Below are positions 11,901 through 23,930 of a stretch of DNA of 64,000 bases, piece by piece (position 1 is the stretch's first letter; the number at the start of each line of letters is the position of its first letter). Origin of the DNA: Daucus carota subsp. sativus (taxonomy: Eukaryota > Streptophyta > Magnoliopsida > Apiales > Apiaceae); contig NC_030382.2 in NCBI RefSeq assembly GCF_001625215.2, forward strand, positions 46,465,364 through 46,529,363, read 5' to 3'. Under the pieces are notes generated by a model. The model had not been told where the DNA came from, ran no database searches, and saw nothing but the letters and a program-made list of their open reading frames with translations. A program made the position numbers and the translations under genes.

Positions 11901-13501
11901 TCATTTCTGTTAAGAGAAGTGGACAAAAAGCTTAATTTGGTAATGCAGCTTAAACAATTCACCGCTTTTATGATTTTAAGATGAACAAGCAACTAAATGG
12001 AAAATAAATGGACCATACAAATACACAAGAGTCTACAATAACATCACCAGTTGATCTGTGTACGAGGCTACCTCTTATCGTCTGACATTGATTTAGTACT
12101 TTCTTGAACACATTGTTGGGTAGGCTGACTAGGCTTGATTATCTGCTTGCACTTCGAATTTGACACTTTCTCCGGCTTCTCAAGAGAAACTTTCTTTAAG
12201 ATAAGTCCCTGACCACCACTGCTCTTAGTCTGATTGTCTTTCTCATTTCCATTAGGAACTAAAACTCGGCGTTTCTTCTTCCTGTAATTGACAAAACAAG
12301 TTGATCTGATAGAATTTGTTATAAACTAGGCACAGGCATTATTATAATCTCCTACATTCAAAGTACAGCAATATGGACAATACAAAATAGGTGGCAGGAA
12401 ATACTTTGAGTTCTGAGGTTCTGTGGATGCTTTCCTTTCCTTGTGTAGTGAATTTAGGGGCTTTTCTGAAGGTTCTGTATTATCTGAACAGTCTGCATCA
12501 TCCTCAGATTCGACTTCACTGCTACCTGCTTCCTTCTTATCATGTGGTACACCAGCATCTAACTGCTGTTTGGTTTCCGAATCCTCTATAGAATCAGCAT
12601 TTTTACGTTTCTTGAGTAATTTATTCAATGTGCCTCCTCTTTTTTTAACACTGATACAGCAGCATATAGAACACGTGTTACTGGTTCGTGTACATTCACT
12701 AACATTTGCTACTAGTAGAATAACAAGCTAAAACTGACCTGATAATATCTTTATCTTTCAAAATAGATGTAGACTCGAATGGTGGAAGTACAAAGCCATC
12801 CATCTGCAAGAAACCAATAACACATACTAAATGCACCATGACTCCACGAGACTAAAGACAACAGTCGTAATCCATTGTCAACAAAAACAAAAACAATGCT
12901 GATTTTGCAATTGCCACAGGAAAAGGGCTATTAAATTTCAACGAAACGTGCAGTATTAAAGAGTCAAGCAACTCCTTTTCAGATTCTTTTTGCCACTTTA
13001 ATTCATAACAAAAAGTATGTTGCGTCTTCAAAAGTAAACAAATAGAAAAATTCTAGCGAAACTGACACTCCAATTAAGAAACAATCATAATACTAAAATA
13101 CGGGTATGCCGCCACTTCCTTCCTATCACGCAGGATCAAAATATCCTCACCATACAAATTGTCTCTATTATCAAAATTAAAACAATGCACTATCATCTAC
13201 AAAAGCGAACTTATATATTAAGGGCATTTAAGTATTTCACCTATACGCACAAAATCACACACACAGACTTATAATATAAGTGAAGCAAAAAGGATTGAGA
13301 TATGATTACACAAAGAAGAAGGCCATGAGGGCAAGACTGAGCAAGGTCAAAAAAGTTGAGTAGATGAGCAGACAAGTGCGAAAAAGTCGGCAACTGCTGG
13401 GGCTTAACAAAAACCCAGCTCCGATTTAAACCCACTGATCTTTGTGATTTGCTTAAAATATTCCGATCTTCAAACACCACGCGAACCCTCAGACTCTCCA
13501 T
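5962..13501 (-). CDS. COIL: Coilin (Cajal body scaffold protein), 14 exons
   Basis: Coilin is the nuclear scaffold of Cajal bodies, where snRNPs and other RNPs mature. CDS exons, in order from the start: 13501-13310, 12803-12739, 12650-12405, 12281-12072, 10440-10374, 9581-9480, 9387-9322, 9232-9091, 8343-8321, 7366-7166, 6879-6808, 6716-6567, 6403-6232, 6146-5962. All junctions are GT-AG and the phases chain to 630 residues; Arabidopsis coilin is about 608. The N-terminus (VRVVFEDRNILSKSQRSVGL, then GFVLPPFES) is the ubiquitin-like self-association domain. Basic and acidic low-complexity stretches follow, with SRSARRKKAKREWLR. The C-terminus has the atypical Tudor-like region (VIRPGHIRFEPL, KGQKWG, GDVIAYRILELSSTWTPEVS) and ends WSYRAMRGSALGPVMALLRS. 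Exon 9 is only 23 nt. The start at 13501 is chosen over the in-frame ATG at 13522 by family length. Confidence 0.93.
8108..8192. repeat. AT microsatellite with regular 'tgcatatata' interruptions
   Basis: A (TA)n tract is interrupted by 'tgca' at roughly 16-18-bp intervals, four to five times. It lies in the coilin intron just downstream of the 23-nt microexon. It produces spurious ORFs of Ile-Tyr repeats on both strands, which are not genes. Confidence 0.85.
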
Positions 13502-13634
13502 CGACCATACAAATTTCACCAAGAAAACAACATGATTGCTAAATGCAAATCAAAATTGCTCAATGCAAATCACGGTGTTTACGTTATTGCCCTTCTTATG
13601 TTTTTGTGCAAATACTGTGTGAAGCGCAAACTTA

Positions 13635-14098
13635 CGGGGGTGTATTCGATTGGGATTTTAATGCATTGTTTTTAGTCTATGGATTTTAATGGATTGTATA
13701 GGATTTTGATTTTTTGCGGATTCTTGATGAAATGTCGCAGAGTTTATAGGATTTAGGTACAATGCTTCAAAATCCCATTGAATTTGGTGGGATTTCAAAA
13801 AACTTAAAATACACTGAAGAATGCCACAAAATCCATCATTTTATGAAATGAAAAAAAATCCATCAGCATTTGAATACCATCAGATTTTAATGGATTTTAA
13901 ACAATCCCAATTGAATACCATCGGATTTTAAAGCATAATTTAAAATCCCAATTGAATACCACTAGATTTTGTAGCATAGTTTAAAATCTCAATTGAATAC
14001 CTCAAGATTTTAATAGATTTCAAACAATCCCAACCGAATACCCTCGGATTTCATGAATGCAAAAAAATGCTTTAAAATCCCAATCCAATACACCCCTC
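13635..14098. mobile_element. Tourist-like (PIF/Harbinger) MITE next to the coilin promoter
   Basis: The 464-bp element has terminal inverted repeats. The left end is CGGGGGTGTATTCGATTGGG and the right end, read inward on the other strand, is GAGGGGTGTATTGGATTGGG. A 3-bp TTA direct repeat flanks it (13632-13634 and 14099-14101), which is the PIF/Harbinger target duplication. The interior holds several degenerate copies of a unit of roughly 40-55 bp containing 'cccaattgaataccatc'. It has no transposase. Its near end is about 130 bp upstream of the coilin ATG, so it probably lies in the promoter or leader. Confidence 0.85.
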
Positions 14099-14763
14099 TT
14101 AATTTTACCTGTAGTTATTCAATACAGAGTCCTAATATTTTGTGTAACATTTAATGGTTTGCACAGCTACTGGTTATCTACTTGTATTCTCAGTACTATG
14201 TTAGAACTTCTTTTCACAACTTATTTTAATTTCATTATACGTGAAAAGTAAAATACCTTTATTTAAAAAAAATCATCATATTTATTATGATTTTTATTGA
14301 TCTAAAACAACTCCATCAACTTATTTGATTTTTATTTTTTATTTACAAATTTCATTATCGTAAAAATATGTTATCATTATAATAAAAATTATATTCGTTC
14401 AGTTTAAAATTGTAATTTCAATATTCGCAATATTTATCTACAAGAAATAACATGTTAAATAATAATATATATTTTTTATTTTTCTAGATTTTAACTTGAA
14501 CTTTTCAATTTATGTTGTTTCGATTTGAAGATATTTATTTTTAAACAATAACATAATAAATAATAATATATACTATTATGTGATCTTAAATATTGGTTTA
14601 TCATATTATCTTAAAATATAATTTATAAATATTCCCTCTACTAATTTATTTTTTATTTCAATACTAAAGATATTTAAAATAATATATATATATATATATA
14701 TCTAAATTTTTCTTTATAATTTTTGTTAGTTCAATACCTAAAAATATTTATTTTTAAAATATA

Positions 14764-14795
<32 letters not shown>

Positions 14796-14800
14796 ATATA

Positions 14801-15034
14801 TATTATTAATTTAAAAGGTTCGTCTCACATAAAAATAAATATTTTTATGTAATATGATAAATTAATATTTTCGTAATAATGAAATATATTTGACTTGATT
14901 GTGTGTATTTGAGCATTAATAACATATGTTTTTTATTCACAAGTGCTTCATATTTTCATCATCACGAAAATATTAATTTATCATATTATCTAAAAAAATA
15001 TTATTGTGTGAGGCGAACCTTTTAAATTAATAAT
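14801..15034. mobile_element. Foldback / MITE-like palindrome
   Basis: Two arms of about 75-80 bp are inverted copies of each other. The left arm begins TATTATTAATTTAAAAGGTT followed by CGTCTCACA; the right arm ends TGTGAGGCGAACC then TTTTAAATTAATAATA. The arms share 'aatatgataaattaatattttcgt'-type sequence and enclose a spacer of about 75 bp. A target-site duplication cannot be fixed in such AT-rich flanks, so the superfamily is unknown. Confidence 0.65.
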
Positions 15035-17102
15035 ATAAATCATTTGTGTAATTTTCTAAATTTGCTAATATATATATTATATGTTTTGTGATCTGTTATG
15101 GTAAGTATATTGAAAAATAGATTTTGTCCTCTGTGTGTCCATGCGCACGTGCGAAAATTGTTGAATTTAGATTATTTTGATTGGTGTATATATAATCGGT
15201 CCACTATTATTAAAAAGTAGGAAGCAATCAAAATATCTAAACACAAAAAAAATTGCATTTGCATATGGTCATGACATACGACAGGAAAATCGTAAAAAAT
15301 ATTATTAATTTAAGGCAGATTTATTGGAATTAATTAACCAATTTTTATCTTAAAATAAATCATATATTAAAAAACATCTTTTGAATATTTCTTTTTATAT
15401 TGTTTTAAGAAAATAGGTTAAATATTATTCAATATTTGTTTAATAAAATTCTAACATATTATATTTATAATTTGATAATTACAAATAAAATTAATATTTT
15501 ATGTTAGTGCGTGGTATATAATGATAATTAGTTAATGATATATTATGAATATAAATGTAAATGGTTTAACGTTAATGCGCTGAGTCATCATACATAGGTA
15601 TGCATCTCGAACTTTGAGCCGGTATAAGAATTCAGCATTACATCTTGCGCACAGTCAAAGAAGCATTTATTAGAAGTTTATCCATTTAATGTATCAGAGG
15701 GCATTCATGTAATATACTTGTGTGCACAAAGCAAAAATGATTTGCATTTAGCAACACCCGAAAACAAATGGGTTGGGTTTCAATTTACAAAGCTATATTT
15801 CAGATTCTAAAACCCTCGCTTAAAACCCCACCAACTAGTCATGTAATGTACCCGGTTAGTGATGATTAACTTTCTTGAAAGCTTTGGGGGCTAAATTGTT
15901 AAAAAAGTAGAGTTGAGTGACCAGTTGTTTATTTACTGGCGTATGTTCCCTATTGGACCTTAATGGCCTGGACTGGATTTAAAGATGATAATTGTTTTGG
16001 GCTTAAACTGTTTAGTTAGATTGTCTTGGGTTGGGATTGGGTATTCGTGGATTGTCCTGTATGGCTCCTGATCTGTCCCTTTTTGCACCAAAGTGGGACA
16101 ATTGTTAATGGGTAATGTAGACACTGGACTGAGTCTGGAATATAATGGGCCTGTCCAGGTTGGATAAATGCATCTAACATGAGAATATTTTATGGACAAA
16201 TAAAATGTTCTATTATAATTAAGATTTTTGATAAAATCTCAGTAGTTTTTAATTTTAATATTTTTAACTAGCTTTAACTAATAAAAATAATATGATACAA
16301 GATGCTATTAGAAGTTTTTTATTAGATAACTTTTTCTTTCTAGCAAATATTTGTAAGAATTTCTCTGATTATCTTACACATATTTTATATGATAAATAAA
16401 GTTAATCAACCAAAATCGGATAATGTCTAACTCAACATGGATGAAGTTTTGTAATAAAGTTATGTAACAAAAGAACATTTTTGTGTTAACAAGTTCATTA
16501 TTGTCTATATAATTATTTGAATGATGTTACTAATATCTATCTATCTATCATACGAATTCATAAGGTAAAATAGATTAATAAAAAGTACTCCTATCTCCTA
16601 ACAATTTAATGATTTTAAAACAATCCTTACACGAATCCAGATTGCCAGCCGACGGAAAAATCCAAGCATCTCTTAGTGATCATTACTCTGTATTAGGAAC
16701 AGTGGTCAAACCAAACATGGTCTCAGCAGTCAGCAATGACGAAAGAAGTAACTAACGTGATCATTGGAACACCAACTTTGAATATGAACACACAGTTGCT
16801 TACGGCAATGGGATTTTCGTTTGTATGGTCCCATATTACACCACATGTTTACTGATTGTAACGGTATTATTATTTTGACTTGTTTTTTAAATTAATAATT
16901 ACTTAACAATTTATGTATAGTAATTTAAATAAATATTGAGATTATGTAAATAAAAATTATTTTATTATGCTATTAAATTGCTTACCTATCTAATATATTT
17001 TTCAAGCTTCTCGATATGCTTTTATTCTGAAATATTATTGAACAAACTATACGTAACGTTGACATTTTAAAAGATCATTATATGAAATAAAAATTAAATA
17101 TG

Positions 17103-17147
17103 TTGTAATTTCCAATAACGGATTGTAATTTCCAATAACGGATTGTA
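17103..17147. repeat. Perfect 20-bp tandem duplication
   Basis: The unit TTGTAATTTCCAATAACGGA occurs twice in a row (17103-17122 and 17123-17142), followed by the first five bases of a third copy. The surrounding DNA is non-coding. Confidence 0.9.
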
Positions 17148-17990
17148 TGTCACACTCGAATTTATTTTTGTATTATTCAAATTTTATTAGAACTTGAATA
17201 TTCGAAAATAAACCCAAATTACTTAATATTATAGCCACTCGAAAATAACTTATTGTGACCAAAAATTTATTAAAACATAATTATTAACTATAAAATCATA
17301 TTTCTTGTAATATACTGATATGTAATAATTTAATAAAAATAATGCGAAAAAAATTGTTTAAATAATATATAATTATACCATGAATACATGTAAATGTGCA
17401 CCGTATATATAATATATTATATACATGGGTAAAAATTAAAAAGTATGCATCTCGAACTCAATCCAAAATATAAATAATCTTAATTCTGATTTGTATTTTT
17501 GTTTACTCGATTTTGTATCACTTTTCAAATCGCGACAATTTTATCACTCTTGGATATATTATCATACAAAATTTTTTTCTAAACGTCAGTGTTAATCGCG
17601 ATTAATTCATTTTCTGTAACTCGTCAACCTGTAAATCTAATTAATATTGGACAATTTTAAAATTTTTTATAAGACAGAAAAAAATAGAACAACGAATGAT
17701 AACGGTTTGTCATTTCATCCTCAGTGTCTAGCTTTTCTACATAAATATTTAAATGATACTAAAATATCAAATAAGATTGACTCATTACTTATTCTTCATT
17801 TTAAATATCATTATTTATGATCTCTTTATCATATAAAAGGTGCTAGAAATAAAAATATATTAACAATTTCTAACAAAAGAATCTTAACAATTTTTTTTGA
17901 AGTTCATCATTATATTAATTTGAAAGTTATATAAAATATTATTATAATTCTAAATAAACACCGCCAAGTTTTTAATAAGATTCTAGTATA

Positions 17991-18227
17991 CTCCCTCCAT
18001 CCCAAATTAGATGGCCCCGTTGACTTTGGGCACACAGTTTAAGGTTCATTGACCGTATAGCTACATGACTTATTTTTAAAATTTTATTTTTGCAAATAAA
18101 TATTTAAATATGAAATTTTTATTTACAAAAGAAAAAATAAAAAAATAAATTTCGGAAGTAGATGGTCAATGCACCTAAAGTTACGTGCTCAAAGTCAACG
18201 GGTACATCTAATTTGGGATGGAGGTAG
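17991..18227. mobile_element. Stowaway-like MITE (Tc1/mariner)
   Basis: The 237-bp element has terminal inverted repeats CTCCCTCCATCCCAAATTAG (left) and CTACCTCCATCCCAAATTAG (right, read inward), flanked by TA dinucleotides (17989-17990 and 18228-18229). These are the defining Stowaway features. It lies about 370 bp upstream of the SUFE2 start and could contribute regulatory sequence; that is inference. Confidence 0.88.
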
Positions 18228-18547
18228 TATTATATTTAATTTAAATAGAATATCCTTCCAAACGATCGGTATCCAAAAGTTGAACCGTTAAAGCAAGCTC
18301 AAGCTCCCTCTTGGTGGTATTATTATTTGCCGCCTTGCAAGCATCAAATTAACCCTGGCCTCGGACAATATAATAATACACACGATATGCTTTCCTCGTA
18401 ACTACAGATTGCCCAGCAATCTCTGTCTCATATTTCTTACATCACTGCTCAATAGCTCCGCATTCCGAGGATATCCAACTTCTCCTCGCCGCCGACTTAC
18501 TCAGACACCCTGCTTGTCTTGTTTTTCCGGTCAAACAACGTTCAGTC

Positions 18548-18590
18548 CTCTCCCTCCCTCCCTCCCTCTCTTTCTCTCTCTCTCTGTGTG
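18548..18590 (+). repeat. CT-rich tract in the SUFE2 leader
   Basis: A pyrimidine tract of CCCT and CT repeats lies immediately upstream of the SUFE2 ATG at 18598. Such CT runs are common in plant 5' UTRs, often near transcription starts. It is translated in the longer open frame that begins at 18409, giving Pro/Ser/Leu-rich sequence. This is one reason to prefer the start at 18598. Confidence 0.7.
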
Positions 18591-18597
18591 TTCAAAC

Positions 18598-19257
18598 ATG
18601 TACTCCTTGGTTTCCCAATCATCATCACCACCTTCTCTAACTTCTTCATCTTCAATTCCCTCAATATGTATGAACAAACATATACAAATAAACCCCAGAA
18701 ACCAAAATTCAAGAAAACACAAACCCTTTTCTATAAAATGCAAACACCCCATATGCTCACCGAGAATTATAAACCCAAGTGTCAATTCTTCCGATAATGT
18801 CGCACGCAAAGTCAATTGTTTAATTGCCGAATTCAAGTCCTTAAAGGAGCCGATTGACAGAGTCAAGACACTGCTACACTACGCAACTCTGCTACCTTTC
18901 TTGGACGAGTCGATTCGGTCCGAAGAAAACAAAGTTCCGGGCTGCACAGCTCAAGTTTGGTTGGAAGTCAAAATGGATTTCGAAGGGTTTATGAGGTTTC
19001 GAGTTGACAGTGATTCTGAAATCACCAAGGGCTTTGCTTCTTGTTTGATTTGGTTGTTGGATGGGGCTTCACCGGAGGAAGTTGTCGCGGTCAAGGCCGA
19101 GGATTTGGCTGAAATGAATGTCGGAATCTTGCCGGCTAATTCTAGAGTTAATACTTGGAATACAGTTTTGCTTAGTATGCAAAAAAGGACTATTGCTTTG
19201 GCTGAACAAAGATTTGGTGACTCTTCCAAGTCTCTGGCCTTGTTTACTTGCAAGTGA
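18598..19257 (+). CDS. SUFE2: Plastid SufE-type cysteine desulfurase activator
   Basis: An intronless 219-residue protein. SufE proteins stimulate the cysteine desulfurase of the SUF system and carry its persulfide sulfur to the Fe-S scaffold; in plants this happens in plastids. Residues 1-60 or so are rich in Ser, Thr, Pro and basic residues, like a chloroplast transit peptide. The SufE domain follows at about 77-205: LIAEFKSLKEPIDRVKTLLH, then ENKVPGCTAQVWLE with the sulfur-accepting Cys116, then LIWLLDGASPEEV and GILPANSRVNTWNTVLLSM. There is no BolA domain as in SUFE1 and no NadA domain as in SUFE3, so SUFE2 is the best match. The frame is open upstream to 18409, but that part is low-complexity and crosses the CT tract. 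Which of the SUFE paralogues it is rests on domain content. Confidence 0.88.
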   Translation: MYSLVSQSSSPPSLTSSSSIPSICMNKHIQINPRNQNSRKHKPFSIKCKHPICSPRIINPSVNSSDNVARKVNCLIAEFKSLKEPIDRVKTLLHYATLLPFLDESIRSEENKVPGCTAQVWLEVKMDFEGFMRFRVDSDSEITKGFASCLIWLLDGASPEEVVAVKAEDLAEMNVGILPANSRVNTWNTVLLSMQKRTIALAEQRFGDSSKSLALFTCK

Positions 19258-19795
19258 TATTGGAGAATTCAAACTCTATGAAGCTGAAGTTTGGACTTTG
19301 GAAGACTTGATTGAGTTGATGTAAGTGTTTTGGTGTTTGAATGAAAATTTGTGTTACTTGTATTTAGATTAGTAGTTTCGAAATTATACGGATTGGTCTA
19401 TATAGTTTCTGTTGTGTAATGAGCATATGATTATCCGTTAATCCTGCTATACAATTAGCAATTCATGATCAAGTTTTTAAGCTAATAGTATAATAAAACT
19501 TGATTAAATGGTTTGACTGATCTTCTTGTAGAGTGAGATACTTGTGTCATTGTGTGTATGTATCTAAAACATGTCAAGTGAATTTAGTCTTGTTTTTGTC
19601 AAGTTCTCAAGTGGAAAATTATACTTAGTCAAGCTGCTTGGTTATTATGAATTTCCACTTAATAAAGCATAATAGTAAAAGCAATGCTGAAAATCTGGAA
19701 GGGCTATAGAAAACTCATTGATGGGGCCATTACATACTATTTTAGTATTTTGGTAGTTGCCCTGCAGTTTGTATAACCGTTTTGATTTTATATAC

Positions 19796-20560
19796 GAGAA
19801 AACTGCACTTTGTGTACCTGTATTTTAGGACGTCTTGCACTTTCAATACTCGACTTCTAAATCTAGCACTTGCAATACTAACATATTGAAGTTTTAATTT
19901 TTTGTGTACATCCGTCAATTCTGTGAAACGGCGTTAAGAATGCTTGGGGTATTTTGTCTTTTAACATTCCCTACCCTAGTTAAACAGAAAAATGCTTAGC
20001 CCAAATACCTATTACAGGGCTTTCAAATGTGAACTTGGTCAGGATGTGGGCCATTCTAGCTTGATCAGTGGCAGAATACTCATGAATCACCCAGTGAGTT
20101 CTCTCATCTTTACGAGCCTGACCCGTATAAAAGACTAGTGTCTTCTTCCTCCTGTTAATCACCGTAGTTTTGTTAGATCCATGCCCGCTCTCATACTTAC
20201 GATCCTTGAGATGGAAAAGAATTAATTGCACAAGTCACAAATCTAGAACCACATCAGGTGAGACAATTGATTCATTTATCGAGTTCTAACTGAACTTTCA
20301 GCAATTTGTTCAATACACATATACATACAAAAATACTCCAAATTTAACTTAAAAATAAGCACAACATAAAATTAATCACTAATTAAGCATAAAAAACACA
20401 TAAATGAATAAAAAAATGCCAGGTAAATCCCAAGATTTTCCGTCACAAACATCAACCTCACGAATCACACTAACTTCATTATGAAATTCAATTGATCTTC
20501 AATCAATAAATTCCCCTCTGATTGATTAATTATCATACGTACATATATATATATATATAT

Positions 20561-20620
<60 letters not shown>

Positions 20621-21028
20621 AAATCTGGGAGCTAAGTTAAACTAATTAAAAGTAGAGGAATGAACCCTAGATATGACTGAATTGGGTGGGTTAACTTTTT
20701 GTACATAAAAAAGGGTGAGAAAAATGGATGATGAGTGTTAAATTGGAGGTCTCTTTTATGTAAATGACATGTATGTGTATGTGGATTTAATTGGGAGATA
20801 TAGTCTGGTTTTTGGTAACTGAACTTTGCTCTTTTAAGTTTAATTAGGGAAGGAGATGTTAAAAGACAAAATCACCCCAAGCATTCTTAACGCCGTTAGA
20901 CAGAATTGACGGATGTACACAAAAAATTAAAATTTCAATATGTTAGTATTGCAAGTTCTAGATTTAGAAGTCGAGTATTGGAAGTGCAAAACGCCCTAAA
21001 ATACAGGTACACAAAGTGCAGTTTTCTC
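19796..21028. mobile_element. Pack-MULE (Mutator-like, non-autonomous) carrying a NAC gene fragment
   Basis: The 1,233-bp element has long terminal inverted repeats of about 190 bp (19796-19987 and roughly 20839-21028) that begin GAGAAAACTGCACTTTGTGT. A 10-bp direct repeat, TTTTATATAC, flanks it (19786-19795 and 21029-21038). Long TIRs with a 9-11-bp target duplication define MULEs. The interior has no transposase but starts, right after the left TIR, with a minus-strand piece of a NAC-domain gene. The rest is AT-rich, with a (TA)n run at 20542-20619. TIR similarity is high by eye, so the insertion is not very old. Confidence 0.88.
19980..20231 (-). pseudogene. Captured NAC-domain gene fragment
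   Basis: The minus-strand frame encodes 83 residues. It contains RKKTLVFYTGQARKDERTHW followed by VIHEYSATDQA, which matches subdomain D of plant NAC transcription factors (KKTLVFYxGRAPxGxRTxWVMHEYR). Upstream, DRKYESGHGSNKTT resembles subdomain C (DRKYPNGSRxNRAT), but the WKATGKD part between them is missing. With no DNA-binding core and a position inside MULE ends, it is a captured fragment rather than a functional factor. It may still be transcribed, in antisense to nothing visible here. The donor gene is not in this window. Confidence 0.8.
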
Positions 21029-21038
21029 TTTTATATAC

Positions 21039-23930
21039 ACAACATTTCTAAGCATCTACCCTCCTAGCTAGAATGTTTGTTGACAGTTAAATAGTACCGA
21101 CTATATAAGGGGTGACAATATTGGACACCATCAGAGTACAACCTTTGAAAAATAGTTCATCATTATAACGAACACCATCCGAGTACGGTTTAAACTTATT
21201 TTAGCTAACCATTATCCCATATTATATTGGCTACCCCACTCGAGATTCTCTAAAAACATTAGGACTAGATTAATAGCCCCAAGGGAATGTGGTTTCCCCA
21301 CCTGATTATTATAATAATATTAGTGATACCAACACTGGTGAATGATTACCAAGCTAAACAGGATCTTCTTTACTTTTGCTAATTAACTGGATCTTCCTTG
21401 AATACAAGCAAATGGTAGTTTAATGTAAGGGGACCACATATACCCTTTCAACTAGTATATGTTTTGCAATTTATGGTACTTCTTGTCTTGGAAGAAGTCT
21501 GGATATATAAGGTAGATTACACCCAAAACTATATAACAGTAATGGCACATATGGTGTTGAATGTTTTGTCAGTTCATTCTGTAAGTGGTCCATTATTGCA
21601 GTTAAACTACACCCTTGCATAGGTTTGTGTGCATGATCTACCAATGCAAATGGTTCTTTATTCTGAGACCTTATCTTCATTCGGATTAAGTTCAATTGGT
21701 ATGTATGTTTTTCTTAAATCAGTCTTATGAAAGCTAATATTGGATGGAAGCAGTAGATGAAACTTAACTTTGTAGAAGCAGTCTTTTGATTCCTTCTGCA
21801 CAGTATCTAGAAAGCATATTCCAGAATTCCACTATGCTACAGGATTTAGAGGTTGCTTGCTTAGCATGACAGAGTATTAAAGATAATTGTACATTGACCA
21901 CATCCATAACTTTATTGCAGTTCTGGATTAGATTGTTGCACTTCTGTGGCCATTAACAGGCTTATCAGTTTAATTATGCCTCAGTTTCTTTATAACTATA
22001 AATGGATTCTGTTGTGTTTGGTTGGGGTGAATGATTCCGGAAGGAATGGAATGAAAAATGAACTATCTTATGGATGATTTTTAAGAAATTTCATTCCTTC
22101 CTCCATTCCATTCCCTACATCATATGCTAGATATCACCCCTTCCATTTGAGATGGAATGCTCCATTATCTCCCATCTTCAATTTCTTCTCAAATCTCATC
22201 ATAGCAATTTTGCACTCATTCAAATTTTTTCAAAACTTTCTTTCTATCTCTATTAGTTTCAAGTATTTTTTACTCATTTCATTCCATTCCATTTCATTCT
22301 CCCCAACCAAACACAACATAAGGCATGTCACAACCGTTTAACATTCCTGTAATTGATCTGACAAGCTTAGGAACTGCTATCGACGTTACAACGTCATTTA
22401 TCCATCCTGATACAAGGTGGCTTTAAAAACGTATTATCATACCCCTAATGCAATTTATATGGCTGAAATTCCAAAGGAGAACAAGCGGGTTGCTGATACC
22501 CTTGGTCCTTTTTTTTTCTTTTTGCTATTATCTTCTGGAAACTAATCTTAAAGACTGAATCATTATACTAATGTTTTATCAAAGTCTCAACTGTGTAAGG
22601 GCTCATAACTCAAAAGTGGGCTTCTAAGCCTGAGAACTCCAAATTTTTTTAATTCAAGTTGACGCTGGACAGAGTGTTCGTGATATACAGTATTGGTATG
22701 ACATCAATTATGGGAAGGGCAGGTGCAAATGCAAATATCAAACAAAAGCGATGTCAACTCTGGGCTCTGGCTTTGAAGGTACTTATCTTTTTATCCATGC
22801 TCATATTCTAGAATGGAAACAAGATTATATGCTTATATTCTAGAAATCTGAATATGGATTTTTTTTTTAAGTGATATTATCCATTTATTGATTTTGTTAA
22901 TTATTAGTGATTTCTAGCTATGATTCCATCGATTCTTACATTTCAATTAGGCTTAAATTTTCTTGATTCAATTTTTTTTTGGGATATGTGTTATGATTCA
23001 AAAACTTTATACATGTGGAGTAAGCAGGGTTTAGATTAATTTCAGTTAATGCTGGTTTTGTTGTTAGAAGTCTGGTGATCTGAAGAATCAGAAGGCTGGA
23101 GTTTATCAGAATTAGGACTCCGGCAATTGTCAGAAACAAGTTCAGATAACATTAAGATGAAGATTCCGCACAGTGACAGAGTATTTGAGGGCTGTCAGAG
23201 ATTTGGAATGCACTTGCAGGTTTACAGGAAATGGAAATGGATGTTTGTGAATGCCAGACTGTCTGCCTCATATCTATGCCAAGCAACAATCTATCTTCTC
23301 TACAGCATTCCCTCGGCGACATATCTGTATGCCATCAATCCGACGTTTAATCCTATACATGCATACAGAAATCAGGCAGTTATCTGATTCAGAAAAAATG
23401 TATTGTACTCGTACTATTTCCAAATTTGACGAACTTAAATTATCGTTATTTTTTCCGTAATCTTCATAAATTTGATTATTTTGATGATCCTGTTGTCATC
23501 CAAACTGGGAGAGGTGTTGTCATAAAGTTTGAATTAATAAAGTTTTAATTTTATCTAGAATGGAAATTTGAATATTTATTTAAATATAAAATAATAAAAT
23601 AATTTTAATTAATAATCAATGATATTTTTTTTTGACAATGTTAGCTTATATGCCTTACAAAATAATATCTGTTCTAATAATTATCGAGATGAGCCAGAGT
23701 ATCCGCCAAATTAACTAAATATTTGTGTCTTGGAGGCTGTAAATATAAATATAAATTAAAGCACGGTTATAAGTTCGTAACCGTCAAAAAAGGGAAAGAA
23801 CGAGGAAAGTCTGATGCATGACCGGATTTTACTTTAGGAAAGGATAGAGACGAGAAAAGAAAACCCCAGGCACAGCAACACAAGGAGCAGCCTATCCAGC
23901 AAAACGCAATAGTGAAACAGAGGGGACCCC
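21039..23930. other. Intergenic region before the HPt-like gene pair
   Basis: No gene is supported. The region contains the inverted-repeat element at 22010-22318. Short open stretches around 22340-22430 and 22680-22780 look locally exon-like (for example the reading VIDLTSLGTAIDVTTSFIHP), but I could not link them to a family or to each other. The last 150 bp resemble the 5' flank of the second HPt-like gene (see 31008-34427). Confidence 0.5.
22010..22318. mobile_element. Inverted-repeat MITE, superfamily unresolved
   Basis: The ends are TGTTGTGTTTGGTTGGGGTG on the left and, read inward on the right, TGTTGTGTTTGGTTGGGGAG. Both continue into 'gaatga..ggaatggaatgaaa'. The 309-bp element is non-coding. 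No clear target-site duplication was found, so I do not assign a superfamily. Confidence 0.7.

Larger units (their letters stand above)
14102..17990. other. AT-rich intergenic DNA between coilin and SUFE2
   Basis: No supported gene. The region includes long A/T runs, 'tatata' tracts near 14686-14703 and 14766-14800, the palindromic element at 14801-15034 and a short perfect tandem duplication at 17103-17147. ORFs here (for example minus strand 15960-16199) resemble no family I know. Confidence 0.6.

Noticed and set aside
18409-18597. Longer N-terminus for SUFE2
   Set aside because: The extra 63 codons cross a CT-rich leader tract and give low-complexity sequence; the ATG at 18598 starts a normal transit-peptide-like segment.
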